Positions 24,801 through 32,342 of a stretch of DNA of 64,000 nucleotides are shown one piece after another. Numbering within the stretch: position 1 is the first letter of the stretch; every line of letters starts with the position of its first letter. Source of the stretch: DASUVM01 sp036378955 (GTDB lineage Bacteria > Patescibacteriota > Saccharimonadia > Saccharimonadales > Saccharimonadaceae); assembly GCA_036378955.1 (NCBI GenBank), contig DASUVM010000009.1, positions 62,001-126,000 of the forward strand, written 5' to 3'. Both the position numbers and the translations under genes were made by a program. Below the pieces are notes generated by a model that worked only from the letters and a program-made list of their open reading frames with translations, was not told the origin of the DNA and did no database searches.

Positions 24801-25473
24801 GGCGGGGGGCACGCTGAACGTTCAGGTAACTGGCGTGCAAGGTATTCCTTCCAGCGCAGTTGGTATTGTTGCCGATGTCACCGAGGTGAATGCCAGCGGC
24901 AATGGCTACTTGACGCTTTATCCGGCTGGCACGGGCTTTCCTAATAGCTCGAGCGTTAATTATTTGGCTGGTAAAACCATCACCAAAGAAGTGAATGTTA
25001 AGTTGAGCGCTAGCGGTGCACTGACCGTGGCCAGCCCGGTGGCAAGCACCGATGTAATCATTGACGTGGTCGGGTATTATACGGCGGATGCTACTGGGTT
25101 AAGCTATGCTTCGGTTAATCCAACTCGAGTCGCTGATACTCGCACGGGTTCTGGCCAACCGTACGCTGGTCAGGCCTTGGGGCAAGGTGCCATCTTGCAG
25201 GTTGGGTTTGGCAGCGGGGTTCTACCCTCAAACGCTGCGGCGGCTGTTAATAACTTAACAATCGCTTCGGCAACTGCACCGGGCACATTTTTAACGGCGT
25301 TCCCCGCTAATCTAAGCGCACCGCCGTCTGGAACATCGGTGACATATACGCATACGGTGGCTTTCAACCAAGGTACGGTGCTACTTTCGGGTGGCCCAGC
25401 CGGTGGTTTCAAGCTGTATAACCTTCTCGGTACGACGAATGTCGTGGTTGACTCATTAGGGTATTACTACTAG
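21868..25473 (+). CDS. Large secreted protein: ricin-B lectins, BSP-type metalloprotease, beta-propeller, three C-terminal repeats
   Basis: 1201 aa. N-terminal hydrophobic segment (about 28-46) ending KVDAAG is a signal peptide. Ricin-type lectin domain 1 (about 55-175) shows QxW-type motifs (NQTW, AQQW, AQDW). A basic-secretory-protein-like Zn peptidase follows, with HEATH at 293-297 and EGWADH as the third-ligand region. Lectin 2 (about 410-535; AQEW, GQKW, VQQW) precedes a TolB/WD-like propeller (about 540-810). Three ~120-residue repeats (each starting R-V-x-DTR and ending in DVVGYY) close the protein; such repeats are common in actinobacterial exoproteins. It probably binds and digests host surface glycoproteins. 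The only SD-like AAGGAG lies just inside the frame (21878-21883), so the exact start is unsure. Confidence 0.85.
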   Translation: MLKEIAINRFLNRANGLLARRLSWQLSLGVCMLAAIFAACFALNQKVDAAGSGGQVTGIAGKCLANENGVAANGNKIQIENCVAGANQTWSWTGDKTLRVQGFCLDVQSSGMIPGTPVRLWTCNGSGAQQWRPMADGSLINVASNLCLETVGGALANGTSVHIATCSASAPAQDWNISQAVITLDPPAFAPHAPLPGGAPHTPAPAITLDYAMAPEFKTWLEAAAKPLLEAWYPVLVDYYAYPHHHSQVRTNLTIAMDPAYSGVAFVDQANGRIVISPDYMRNNLSDGGLLIHEATHILQWNPARQSSGVPGWIVEGWADHAREVVYQDRPLRQPVNDENIFSGYSPTSLMLDAAEASNGATFLKELSTRGWQGTYNNGMFAEVAGASLGGLWFATTSQSSSDPGRITHTVTGKCIDLPFFATDEGTLMQIQGCNNSQAQEWVFKAITAGAKAGVIVGYGNKCLAVTGSATANGSPVSYRSCASSANAGQKWEYVGGTLRNPNSGKCLQPIGGATSDGTKLEIQPCNGSLVQQWTLPPIYNAAPSVTANKVLYPAIFSDGQQGIGMTDASGNGYNRLLTASAGNSYDKPNLSPNGAKVAFLQTTNAQQTLTLRVANTDGTSNTQLTTNGYFVSTSAPRPLWSADNARVLVAVTPNGQTATDKQWLWLWVNADGSGQQVVSSQVIGGTPFAVFNNKIYFYKNAANALCSVDSNNGSGEVCFGQAANSKDAALSPVGDKVASLANGTVTGIQLTNVGGSITSTVSLSPLGGLSDITRVAWVPNTGKIAFYATVNGKSAWYAVDPAVPAQINKLNINAIDMSWWASAAPTLKGGAYTALSPFRVTDTRVGSGQLNAGKTLASQSTLDIQVAGLGGVPAEGASAVVLNITAASATSAGFLTVFPTGTVRSIASTVNTVPNEVANNQTTVGLSANGKVSIFNAWGSTDIVVDVVGYYSENGGTFTPTAPKRVIDTRTPVQTIPAGGTLNVQVTGVQGIPSSAVGIVADVTEVNASGNGYLTLYPAGTGFPNSSSVNYLAGKTITKEVNVKLSASGALTVASPVASTDVIIDVVGYYTADATGLSYASVNPTRVADTRTGSGQPYAGQALGQGAILQVGFGSGVLPSNAAAAVNNLTIASATAPGTFLTAFPANLSAPPSGTSVTYTHTVAFNQGTVLLSGGPAGGFKLYNLLGTTNVVVDSLGYYY

Positions 25474-25492
25474 TGTCAAGCGGTAATGGTGA

Positions 25493-25512
25493 GGCCTGCG
25501 ATAGCGCAGGCC
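25493..25512 (+). terminator. Hairpin after the large secreted protein
   Basis: GGCCTGCG / CGCAGGCC with loop ATAG, 17 nt after the stop codon. No U-tract follows. Confidence 0.45.
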
Positions 25513-25551
25513 CGCTTACCTGTTCAACTTAGCTAATTTTTTCTAGTGTGC

Positions 25552-25589
25552 GAGACCCACCCCGAGGCGTTTGCTCCGGGGTGGGTCTC
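25552..25589. terminator. Perfect 13-bp hairpin between convergent genes
   Basis: GAGACCCACCCCG (25552-25564) pairs with CGGGGTGGGTCTC (25577-25589). It sits 13 nt past the stop of the minus-strand acidic protein. There is no U-run after it on the minus strand, and the T-run (25539-25544) lies before it on the plus strand. Confidence 0.55.
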
Positions 25590-25602
25590 ATGCTGCATCA
25601 GT

Positions 25603-26013
25603 TCAGGAGCGGGGCTGCGGGTTGTTCCGGGTCTTGCGGTGACGAAGGGCCTTCATCAGGCGGCCGATTCCGAGGGTGCCCAGTGAGCCGAGCACGCCAC
25701 CGCCAAGACTAGCCTCAACGGGGCCGATGCCTTCGTCGTCTGGCTCGTCATCGTCGTCGCAGCGATTATCGTCGCGATCGTTGCCGTTGGTCTGGTTGTT
25801 GTCTTGACTGTCGGCACCGTCCTTCTCGTTGTCATCATCTCGGCTGTCATCGTCGCCCCCGTCCTCGTCTTCGGGCTGGGCGACGAAAACCGAGCCTGGT
25901 GTTTCGTTGCTCGGCGAATCGGCCGAGGCCTGCGCAGGCAGTATGCCCATCAGCACCACCGTCGCCGCAACGCCGAATATCGAGCCAAGCCGTGACAACT
26001 TCAAAATTTCCAC
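25603..26013 (-). CDS. Secreted Asp-rich acidic protein
   Basis: 136 aa: signal peptide (VAATVVLMGILPAQASA), then a central stretch from about 48 to 96 made mainly of Asp, Glu, Asn and Gln (for example EDEDGGDDDSRDDD), then a small hydrophobic Gly-rich segment (GGGVLGSLGTLGIG) and a basic tail RHRKTR. The tail looks like a membrane-anchor plus positive stop, so the acidic part may sit on the surface and bind Ca2+ or other cations. GTG start with AAAGGAATCGGT upstream. No family recognised. Confidence 0.65.
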   Translation of the reverse strand: MEILKLSRLGSIFGVAATVVLMGILPAQASADSPSNETPGSVFVAQPEDEDGGDDDSRDDDNEKDGADSQDNNQTNGNDRDDNRCDDDDEPDDEGIGPVEASLGGGVLGSLGTLGIGRLMKALRHRKTRNNPQPRS

Positions 26014-26068
26014 ACCGATTCCTTTCGTTGTACAGACTTATAATTTTTACTATTCACGGTAACTTTTG

Positions 26069-27109
26069 TCAACAGTTTAGTCTCGAGAGTATATCCTGGA
26101 CATCTTTTTTGGTATTATCCCAAGAAGTAACAAAACGAACTTCACCGGCAGTATTCCAGTTATAGAATTGATAACCGGCGGCTCGAAGATTTTCGGTGCT
26201 ACCTTGCGGAAGTATACAAAATACCTGATTTGTCACAGGTGGCCGGGTGAATGTTACACGATCTTCAAGTGTATTCCGAAGACCATCTGCGAGCATGGCT
26301 GTGAGCTGATTGGCCTTACGTGCATTTTGAAGCCACAAATCATTCTGAAGATATGGAATAAATTGCCCAGCAATATAGCGCATTTTTGAAACCAATTGCA
26401 GTGACTGTTTTTGCATACGGCAAAGGTCGGATTTTGGAGCATTAAAAATGACAATCGCTTCCGCACACATTAAGCCATTTTTTGCTCCACCAAATGAGAG
26501 GATATCAACACCAGCATCTTGAGTATATTCTTTTAGCGTACAGCCAAGAGCAGTAATTGCATTAGGCAGCCGGCAGCCATCCATATGAAGATATAGCCCG
26601 TTCTCATGACAATAACTGGCAATCCGTCTCACTTCATCCAGTGTGTAGTAAGTGCCGTATTCTGTTGTGCTCGCAATTGATACGATCTTGGGCACGGATG
26701 AGTGAAACTCGAGATTTTTACGGAGAGTTACATCATCCTTCAGGGCTTGAAGGTTTATTTTGCCGTCGGTGTGGTTCACGGTAAAAATATGCGCGCCTGT
26801 AGCAGTGGCAAGTGCGCCCGTTTCTTCTTCGAATATATGCGAAACGTGGCTGGTGATGACGGCTTCGTATGGTTTTTCAAGCAGTAACTTAAGCGATAGA
26901 ATATTAGCACCAGTACCGGTGGGTACAAAAAGAATTTCTGGCTCGCCGCTGAATTTATTGGAAAGTGCTTGTTTCGCCTGCCCAGTTATGGCGTCCTCTT
27001 CGTAACTAGGGGCGTGTCCTTTAGTATTGATTGTGGCAAGAAACTCAATGACGCGAGGGTGGACGGCAGAGTAATTATCGCTTGCAAATGTTCTGATGGG
27101 TGTATTCAT
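26069..27109 (-). CDS. Threonine aldolase / beta-eliminating lyase family PLP enzyme
   Basis: Fold-type I PLP enzyme, 346 aa. PLP lysine in SFGGAKNGLM (~residue 205), with HMDGCRLPNA carrying the Asp that contacts the pyridine nitrogen; GTGANILSL near residue 65 binds phosphate. The family splits L-threonine or L-allo-threonine to glycine and acetaldehyde, and can interconvert serine and glycine. It is 7 nt downstream of the LysA-like gene, with AGGAAG before its ATG, so both are co-transcribed. Confidence 0.85.
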   Translation of the reverse strand: MNTPIRTFASDNYSAVHPRVIEFLATINTKGHAPSYEEDAITGQAKQALSNKFSGEPEILFVPTGTGANILSLKLLLEKPYEAVITSHVSHIFEEETGALATATGAHIFTVNHTDGKINLQALKDDVTLRKNLEFHSSVPKIVSIASTTEYGTYYTLDEVRRIASYCHENGLYLHMDGCRLPNAITALGCTLKEYTQDAGVDILSFGGAKNGLMCAEAIVIFNAPKSDLCRMQKQSLQLVSKMRYIAGQFIPYLQNDLWLQNARKANQLTAMLADGLRNTLEDRVTFTRPPVTNQVFCILPQGSTENLRAAGYQFYNWNTAGEVRFVTSWDNTKKDVQDILSRLNC

Positions 27110-27116
27110 AATCTTC

Positions 27117-28283
27117 CTAAATCAAGACCTCTTTAGCAGATGGGAACGCATTATAGCCCTTTGCCCGCATAGCAGCGCTATAGGCTCCAACATCTTTGAT
27201 AAGAAGCAAATCACCGATCACTGAAGTTCTTAATGTTCGTGGCTCAATGTGCTCAGGATTACCCTGCTCTGGCGTGAGGATATCTCCTGATTCACAGTTA
27301 TGACCGACGACTACATAGTCAGTGTATGTCGAAGCGTTATTGAGTACTTGTATCTCATGTTGCGCTCCGTAAAGCGCTGGTCGCATAAAGTCGTTCAACC
27401 CAGTGTCGGTACGAAGAAAGGTGTAGCCTTCTTTGCCGGTATCAACAATATCTACTATTTTCGTCATTAAACTACCAGCATGGGCAACGAGCCATGTACC
27501 AGGTTCGATTTCAAGCCGGAGGCCTCGTTTGGTTTCTCGCTTAAAATCAAACAGTTCTTCGTTAAATGTCTCGATAACGCGTTGCATATCTGTTTCAGTT
27601 TCATCACTCCAGCGCCTCACCTTATAGCCACCGCCAATATCGAGCGTTGTTACCTCCGGCATACGCTTCGCGATCTCGAGCGACGTTTTAATGGCCTGCC
27701 GCCACACTTTAGGGTCGGCACCCGAGCCAATATGCGTATGGAGGCGATCAATAATGATACCATGCTTTTTGGCGTATTTAAGAGCCTGCTCTAAGTATTC
27801 GTGCCATAATCCAAAACTTGCCGATACGCCCGCTGTGGTCGTGCGATTATTGTGCCCAGCCCCCGTACCAGTATTAACCCGCAAGCCAACAGTCGATCCC
27901 CTTGGGGCAATGGCCGTAAAGCACTCTAATTGGTAGAGAGAGGTGGCCACAAATTTCACGCCCGATAATAGCAACCTCTCTAGATTGTGGGGAGGCTGCT
28001 GGCTTGACAGGCTGATATGGTTTCCGGCGATGTTTTGCTTGAGCAAATCATCTACTTCGTAGCTCGAACTCGCGTCAAAGTGCAGCCCAGTAGACGCAAA
28101 GAGCCTTATGATAGCGGGGTGGGGGTTGGCCTTAACTGCATATCGAACAATGAGACCAAATGGCGACGATTGCCGCATAAGATATTGACTTCGAGCACGT
28201 AAGTAAGCCTTGTCGTAAACATAGAGTGGGCTGCCGTGTTTCTCAATGAGCTGGCTGGCATTCGGTATGGTAGCTTTGAACAT
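27117..28283 (-). CDS. Diaminopimelate decarboxylase-like (group IV) PLP enzyme
   Basis: Fold-type III PLP decarboxylase. PLP lysine in RYAVKANPHP (~residue 51), HIGSGAD and DIGGGY for phosphate, EPGTWLV, and the active-site Cys in HNCESGD near residue 335. LysA makes lysine; relatives decarboxylate carboxynorspermidine, arginine or ornithine. The stretch FLRTDTGLNDFMRPALYGA is LysA-like. The start is ambiguous: ATG 28289 lies on a TACAAT box (28290-28295), so ATG 28283, seven nt after it, fits a leaderless start. First gene of an operon with the aldolase, divergent from an ACT-domain protein. Confidence 0.82.
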   Translation of the reverse strand: MFKATIPNASQLIEKHGSPLYVYDKAYLRARSQYLMRQSSPFGLIVRYAVKANPHPAIIRLFASTGLHFDASSSYEVDDLLKQNIAGNHISLSSQQPPHNLERLLLSGVKFVATSLYQLECFTAIAPRGSTVGLRVNTGTGAGHNNRTTTAGVSASFGLWHEYLEQALKYAKKHGIIIDRLHTHIGSGADPKVWRQAIKTSLEIAKRMPEVTTLDIGGGYKVRRWSDETETDMQRVIETFNEELFDFKRETKRGLRLEIEPGTWLVAHAGSLMTKIVDIVDTGKEGYTFLRTDTGLNDFMRPALYGAQHEIQVLNNASTYTDYVVVGHNCESGDILTPEQGNPEHIEPRTLRTSVIGDLLLIKDVGAYSAAMRAKGYNAFPSAKEVLI

Positions 28284-28372
28284 GTCCATATTGTATTGGG
28301 AGACGAGCTTATGAGTACAGTTTTTCGTCTATTCAGTACTAAACCTATCAATATGATATATTCAATACAATT

Positions 28373-29014
28373 ATGATAACCGTAGCCCAGATTACCGAAA
28401 ATATATTATTACAAGACGATGTTGCATTGGCCGCCGCCAGAAAAGGCTTGCTCAACCTCTCATCATATGCCCGATCTATTCAGCCACAAATCAGAACGGC
28501 TTTGCTAAAAGATATTCAAGAAGGCTCGATTATTGCGGCATTGTCTCGCTTGGTAGCGAGGCTCGACGCAGCCGTGCCAGAAGTAACTGATGTCATTCAG
28601 AGTTTAGCTGTTCAGTCTAATCTTGAAGGTATTACATATGAACGAAGTGCCGAAGTTGCTAGCAAAATACGCAAAGTTTACCATGAGATTAATGTCGATA
28701 ATCACACATTTCTTACGGTGACCCAGGGGATAAATGAAATTACTATTGTGGCGGAATCACAGGTAGCACAAGTTTTTCGTGGCAAGTTAGAGGGCGCGCA
28801 TAAAATCTACGACAAAGCTAACCTAGTGGGCATAACGGCGAAGTTCAGAGTGGGTAACTTAGAGATTCCAAATTTAATCTACACACTCACTCGACGATTA
28901 GCGTATAAAGCAGTGAATATCATCGAGGTAGTTTCGACCGCCACAGAGCTAACATATATTATCGACAGAAAAGACCTGGAAGTAGCATTAAGCCAACTGC
29001 AAAAAGATATCTAA
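28373..29014 (+). CDS. ACT-domain protein (aspartokinase-type), possible regulator
   Basis: 213 aa. The C-terminal ~65 residues (about 148-213: LVGITAKFRVGNLEIPNLIYTL...VNIIEVVSTATELTYIID) match the second ACT domain of aspartokinases, which bind lysine or threonine. The N-terminal ~100 residues are helical with no kinase motifs, so this is not an enzyme fragment of aspartokinase. Divergent from the LysA-like/aldolase operon over 83 nt, which suggests amino-acid-responsive control of that operon. An extended -10 (TGATATATT, 28354-28362) lies 10 nt upstream. Confidence 0.6.
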   Translation: MITVAQITENILLQDDVALAAARKGLLNLSSYARSIQPQIRTALLKDIQEGSIIAALSRLVARLDAAVPEVTDVIQSLAVQSNLEGITYERSAEVASKIRKVYHEINVDNHTFLTVTQGINEITIVAESQVAQVFRGKLEGAHKIYDKANLVGITAKFRVGNLEIPNLIYTLTRRLAYKAVNIIEVVSTATELTYIIDRKDLEVALSQLQKDI

Positions 29015-29174
29015 CCTTCTACGGTTCTATGGGCTTACTAAGAACCATCGTGACGATGCACCTTGTCTTGGAGTGCTGGTACTAACCGGCCTGGCCATAT
29101 GCCTAGTTTCAGTAATAAGCCTTTCAGTAAGCGTATAATAGCTCAATAGAAGTACTTTTAACTAAGGGGCAAGC

Positions 29175-29705
29175 ATGAAAAAGATTTTATTAGCTGCAGT
29201 TCTTAGTGTTTTGACGGTGCTGAGTGTTGCAGCACCACCAGCTAGCGCGGCGCCATACTGCGGTATTACTTGGGGGAGTCTGCCGAAGGCGGGCGGCACT
29301 ATGCTATCGTCGTCACTCTCTAATATTCGAACCGGCCGGCACGAGTGCTTTGACCGCATGGTGTTTGATTTTCGGGGCGCGGCACCTGGGTATCGGGTAG
29401 AGTATGTTTCAAATGTCTATGCTGATGGTTCAGGGCAACTGGTGCCACTTGCTGGCGGTGCGAAACTGCAAATTGTGGCCTTGGCGCCTGCCTACGACAC
29501 CAATGGCAGCCCAACCTACGCTGCTACTGTTAGTGGCTCGCTACCGGGGGTGAATCTGGCAGGCTACCAAACATTCCGCGATGCGAAGTTTGCCGGCAGC
29601 TTTGAAGGCCAAACCACAGTTGGCCTGGGTGTGCGAGCCCGGCTGCCCTTTCGAGTGTTACTGCTTGATAATCGGCTAGCGATCGATGTTGCACACCAGT
29701 GGTAG
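29175..29705 (+). CDS. Secreted AMIN-like domain protein
   Basis: 176 aa with a clear signal peptide (MKKILLAAVLSVLTVLSVAAPPASA). The mature part has the AMIN-like pattern found mostly in actinobacterial exoproteins: GRHECFDRMVFDF, GYRVEYV, a central loop, and GLGVRARLPFRVLLLDNRLAIDV at the end. Such domains are thought to bind cell-wall polymers. AAGGGG precedes the ATG and TATAAT is at 29134-29139. Confidence 0.72.
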   Translation: MKKILLAAVLSVLTVLSVAAPPASAAPYCGITWGSLPKAGGTMLSSSLSNIRTGRHECFDRMVFDFRGAAPGYRVEYVSNVYADGSGQLVPLAGGAKLQIVALAPAYDTNGSPTYAATVSGSLPGVNLAGYQTFRDAKFAGSFEGQTTVGLGVRARLPFRVLLLDNRLAIDVAHQW

Positions 29706-29863
29706 TAGTGCGGCTCTCACCCGTTTTTCTGTAAAACTATAGCTCGCGGTCGCCCTTTATGCCTAGGCTAAAATAAACGGCAAGACGACCAAGTAGGTGA
29801 TACTAGATTGCTCATATAAAACGATGGTACACTACGAAGGTAACGACAGCTTGAAGGAGTGAA

Positions 29864-30652
29864 GTGACTCACCCGTACGGTAACTCACAAGGCGGCCATT
29901 TCGGTAGCCCACAGAAAGGCCCGGCTAAAGATAGCTTTGACATACTTGTTGGCGCGGCGACGATTCTGGCCGCTGTTATTGCGGTAGTTGCATTGGTGGA
30001 CAGGTCTAAGATCATCATTGTTGGGGTCATTAGTGCAGTAGTGTTTCTTGTTCTTACTGCTCACGCACTGCGGCAGCGTAATCGTACCAATGCTGTGGTG
30101 CTTGGCCTTATTACAGTGCTTGTGGTGATTGGAACGGCCCTGTATGGCTCGGTGACTGCTTCTACTCAACAGCAAGGAGAGGATGGCAAAAAACAAGGGT
30201 CGTCAACAACCGAGACTTCAAGGTACGAGGGCGACACCTCAACCACTCCGCCAGAAACAACGCAGTCGGCGCCGACAAAGCGCCAGCCGGATATTAAGGG
30301 CAATACAAAGATGATGCCAGGCCAGGCGATTGATCTGGAGTCGTCTAAGCCTGAGGCCAAAGCCGCTTCAGGCCTCTCGCCGGCAGATGACATATATGTC
30401 GATCAACTCGCTTTCGGTAGAGATCAAGAGGGGGCTTTGCTGGTTCATGACCCCACTGTGGCGGCAGACTATGAAAGCTGCAAACAGCTTCTTGCATCGA
30501 CACCGCGGCCGGCGCAGCAACTTGCCGCACATTACAACTTCTACTGTATTGTGACATCAGAGGGAAATATTGCCTCCATACAGTTCGACCAGGGCTCAGG
30601 CATCAATATGGGCAGAATCGGGTCCATTACATACAAGGTGTGGCGATCATAG
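29864..30652 (+). CDS. Hypothetical membrane protein with external Ser/Thr-rich linker
   Basis: 262 aa, GTG start with GAAGGAG upstream. Three hydrophobic segments at about 27-46, 49-66 and 77-97 are followed by a Ser/Thr/Pro/Gln-rich linker (about 105-150) and a ~100-residue compact end containing two Cys (DYESCK, FYCIV) that could form an external disulphide. No family recognised. Confidence 0.6.
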   Translation: MTHPYGNSQGGHFGSPQKGPAKDSFDILVGAATILAAVIAVVALVDRSKIIIVGVISAVVFLVLTAHALRQRNRTNAVVLGLITVLVVIGTALYGSVTASTQQQGEDGKKQGSSTTETSRYEGDTSTTPPETTQSAPTKRQPDIKGNTKMMPGQAIDLESSKPEAKAASGLSPADDIYVDQLAFGRDQEGALLVHDPTVAADYESCKQLLASTPRPAQQLAAHYNFYCIVTSEGNIASIQFDQGSGINMGRIGSITYKVWRS

Positions 30653-30670
30653 GCGGTAAGCTGTCGTATT

Positions 30671-30697
30671 GGTGGGTGTGCTACCAGTACACCCACC
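30671..30697 (+). terminator. Hairpin after the membrane protein
   Basis: GGTGGGTGT (30671-30679) / ACACCCACC (30689-30697), 19 nt past the stop; no strong U-tract. Confidence 0.45.
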
Positions 30698-30894
30698 ACA
30701 ATTAGCTATGCTGGATCTATTATTGTAAATCTGTGGAGCATCTTTTTAGTATTGTGTCGGGCGCGCAGGCATTCGTTTGGCTTTGCAATTACAACTAAGC
30801 ATGTTATCGGTATTGACTTATATCAATGAAATGGTATTATCTAGCTATAACTAGTTGTTTGCTTGGCTTATCGGCAAGCAATAAGAAGGGATGT

Positions 30895-32262
30895 ATGAAG
30901 ACATTACTATCGAAATTATCAGTGCTCGGCATACTTATTGCGGGGCTTGTTTTTGTTCTGTGCCCAGCACCGGCAGGGGCAGCTGCACCGAGCAAAATTA
31001 AGGCCGATAATACACGGCTGTATAATAGCGTTACGGGCCAAGCTTTCACACCACGCGGTGCTAATTATGTGCGTTTGGCTAAAGATGCAGACGGGGTGGT
31101 GTATCATTCAACCTTTGAACCTGGCAAATATAAACTGACTGCAGTGCGCGATTTCCTTAACCAACTGAAGCTGTATAAGTACAACACGGTGCGCGTATTT
31201 ATTGACCCAGGTAGTGTCAATGTAAACACTGCTCATGGTATTGGCCGCGGTATGGGCACTTACGACACAGTATACGGCCCCTATATGGATAACGTTGCCA
31301 GCTTTGTAAATGAAGCGGCAGCCCGCGGCATTTACGTTTTGCCTTCGATGGATATGTTCCCTCAAAACACCTACTATTGGGTGCAGGTAGCCGGCGCAAA
31401 CGCCGATGGTTTTAGTAACACAAATGTGGCTGGCCGCAATTCAGATTATATGTCGCGTACCCATGTTATGGCCAAGGCTGAGTATATGAAGCAATTTGCC
31501 CAGGCGTTGATAAGCCGGGTTGGGGCAAATGAAAGCGCTATTTTGGCCTACCAAGCTGACAATGAGGTTTTTTATGAAACCAGCCAAGCACCATTCCACC
31601 AGCTCTCAGGCAGTGTGCGACCAGTTGATGGCCTTGTTTACGACATGTCGAAACCAGCCGACCGGCAGCAGGCGGCCGATGCTAGTATGGTGGTGTATTC
31701 TCAGCTTATTAAGCAAAAATTGCTCGAAGCTAGCCCGAATGCGCTGATGACAATGGGCTTCTTTACGAACCTTGCAGTCGGCAAAACGAGTTACAACGGT
31801 TTGATCACGTCGTATTGTTCGACTAACTGCCAGCCAGGCATTGATTACCGCGTTCCTGGCCGCCCGTCTGCCTTAAGCGCTTGGGGCAAGGCTGATTTTC
31901 TAGATATTCACATTTACCCTGATACCAATCCCTTTTCACTCACGAAGACGCTCAATAGTATTGAAGAAACCTGGTTTCAAAAGCCATACATTATTGGTGA
32001 GTTCGGCGCGCTGAAGAGTGTTTATAGCAACAACATAACAACGGCAGCTAATGCCATGCGTGATCTGCAAACAGCAACCTGCAATGAGGGTGCAAAAGGC
32101 TGGCTGTTCTGGACATGGGATACGACCGAAAATCTTGCTAGCCAGCCGCTCTTCTTCAACATGAAAGACGGCCAGGGCCGCTTGAACACCTCATTGTCAC
32201 CGATATATCGCTCTAACCCTTGTTCGGCAAGTAATACCAACATTCAGTACATTCGAAAATAA
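30895..32262 (+). CDS. Secreted glycoside hydrolase, GH5/clan A (mannanase/cellulase-like)
   Basis: I start at ATG 30895, where AAGAAGGGATGT supplies a Shine-Dalgarno and the signal peptide (LLSKLSVLGILIAGLVFV...AGAAA) begins; an upstream in-frame ATG at 30826 adds 23 unlikely residues. The TIM-barrel shows TPRGANYVRL, YNTVRVFIDPG, the acid/base Glu at about 224 in ADNEVFY, LDIHIYPD, and the nucleophile Glu at about 369 in IIGEFGA. Catalytic pairing fits retaining endo-beta-mannanase or glucanase. It should act on external polysaccharide, giving substrate for the glycogen pathway encoded later. Confidence 0.82.
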   Translation: MKTLLSKLSVLGILIAGLVFVLCPAPAGAAAPSKIKADNTRLYNSVTGQAFTPRGANYVRLAKDADGVVYHSTFEPGKYKLTAVRDFLNQLKLYKYNTVRVFIDPGSVNVNTAHGIGRGMGTYDTVYGPYMDNVASFVNEAAARGIYVLPSMDMFPQNTYYWVQVAGANADGFSNTNVAGRNSDYMSRTHVMAKAEYMKQFAQALISRVGANESAILAYQADNEVFYETSQAPFHQLSGSVRPVDGLVYDMSKPADRQQAADASMVVYSQLIKQKLLEASPNALMTMGFFTNLAVGKTSYNGLITSYCSTNCQPGIDYRVPGRPSALSAWGKADFLDIHIYPDTNPFSLTKTLNSIEETWFQKPYIIGEFGALKSVYSNNITTAANAMRDLQTATCNEGAKGWLFWTWDTTENLASQPLFFNMKDGQGRLNTSLSPIYRSNPCSASNTNIQYIRK

Positions 32263-32287
32263 CGGCTCGGTATAGGGCAAAATTATT

Positions 32288-32314
32288 TCAGCGGCGCTTT
32301 TTTAGCGCCGCTGA
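32288..32314. terminator. Bidirectional terminator between glycosidase and aldehyde dehydrogenase
   Basis: TCAGCGGCGCT (32288-32298) / AGCGCCGCTGA (32304-32314), 11-bp perfect stem with a TTTTT loop. Confidence 0.65.
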
Positions 32315-32342
32315 TTGCTACACAACTCGTCCTTGACGGCTA

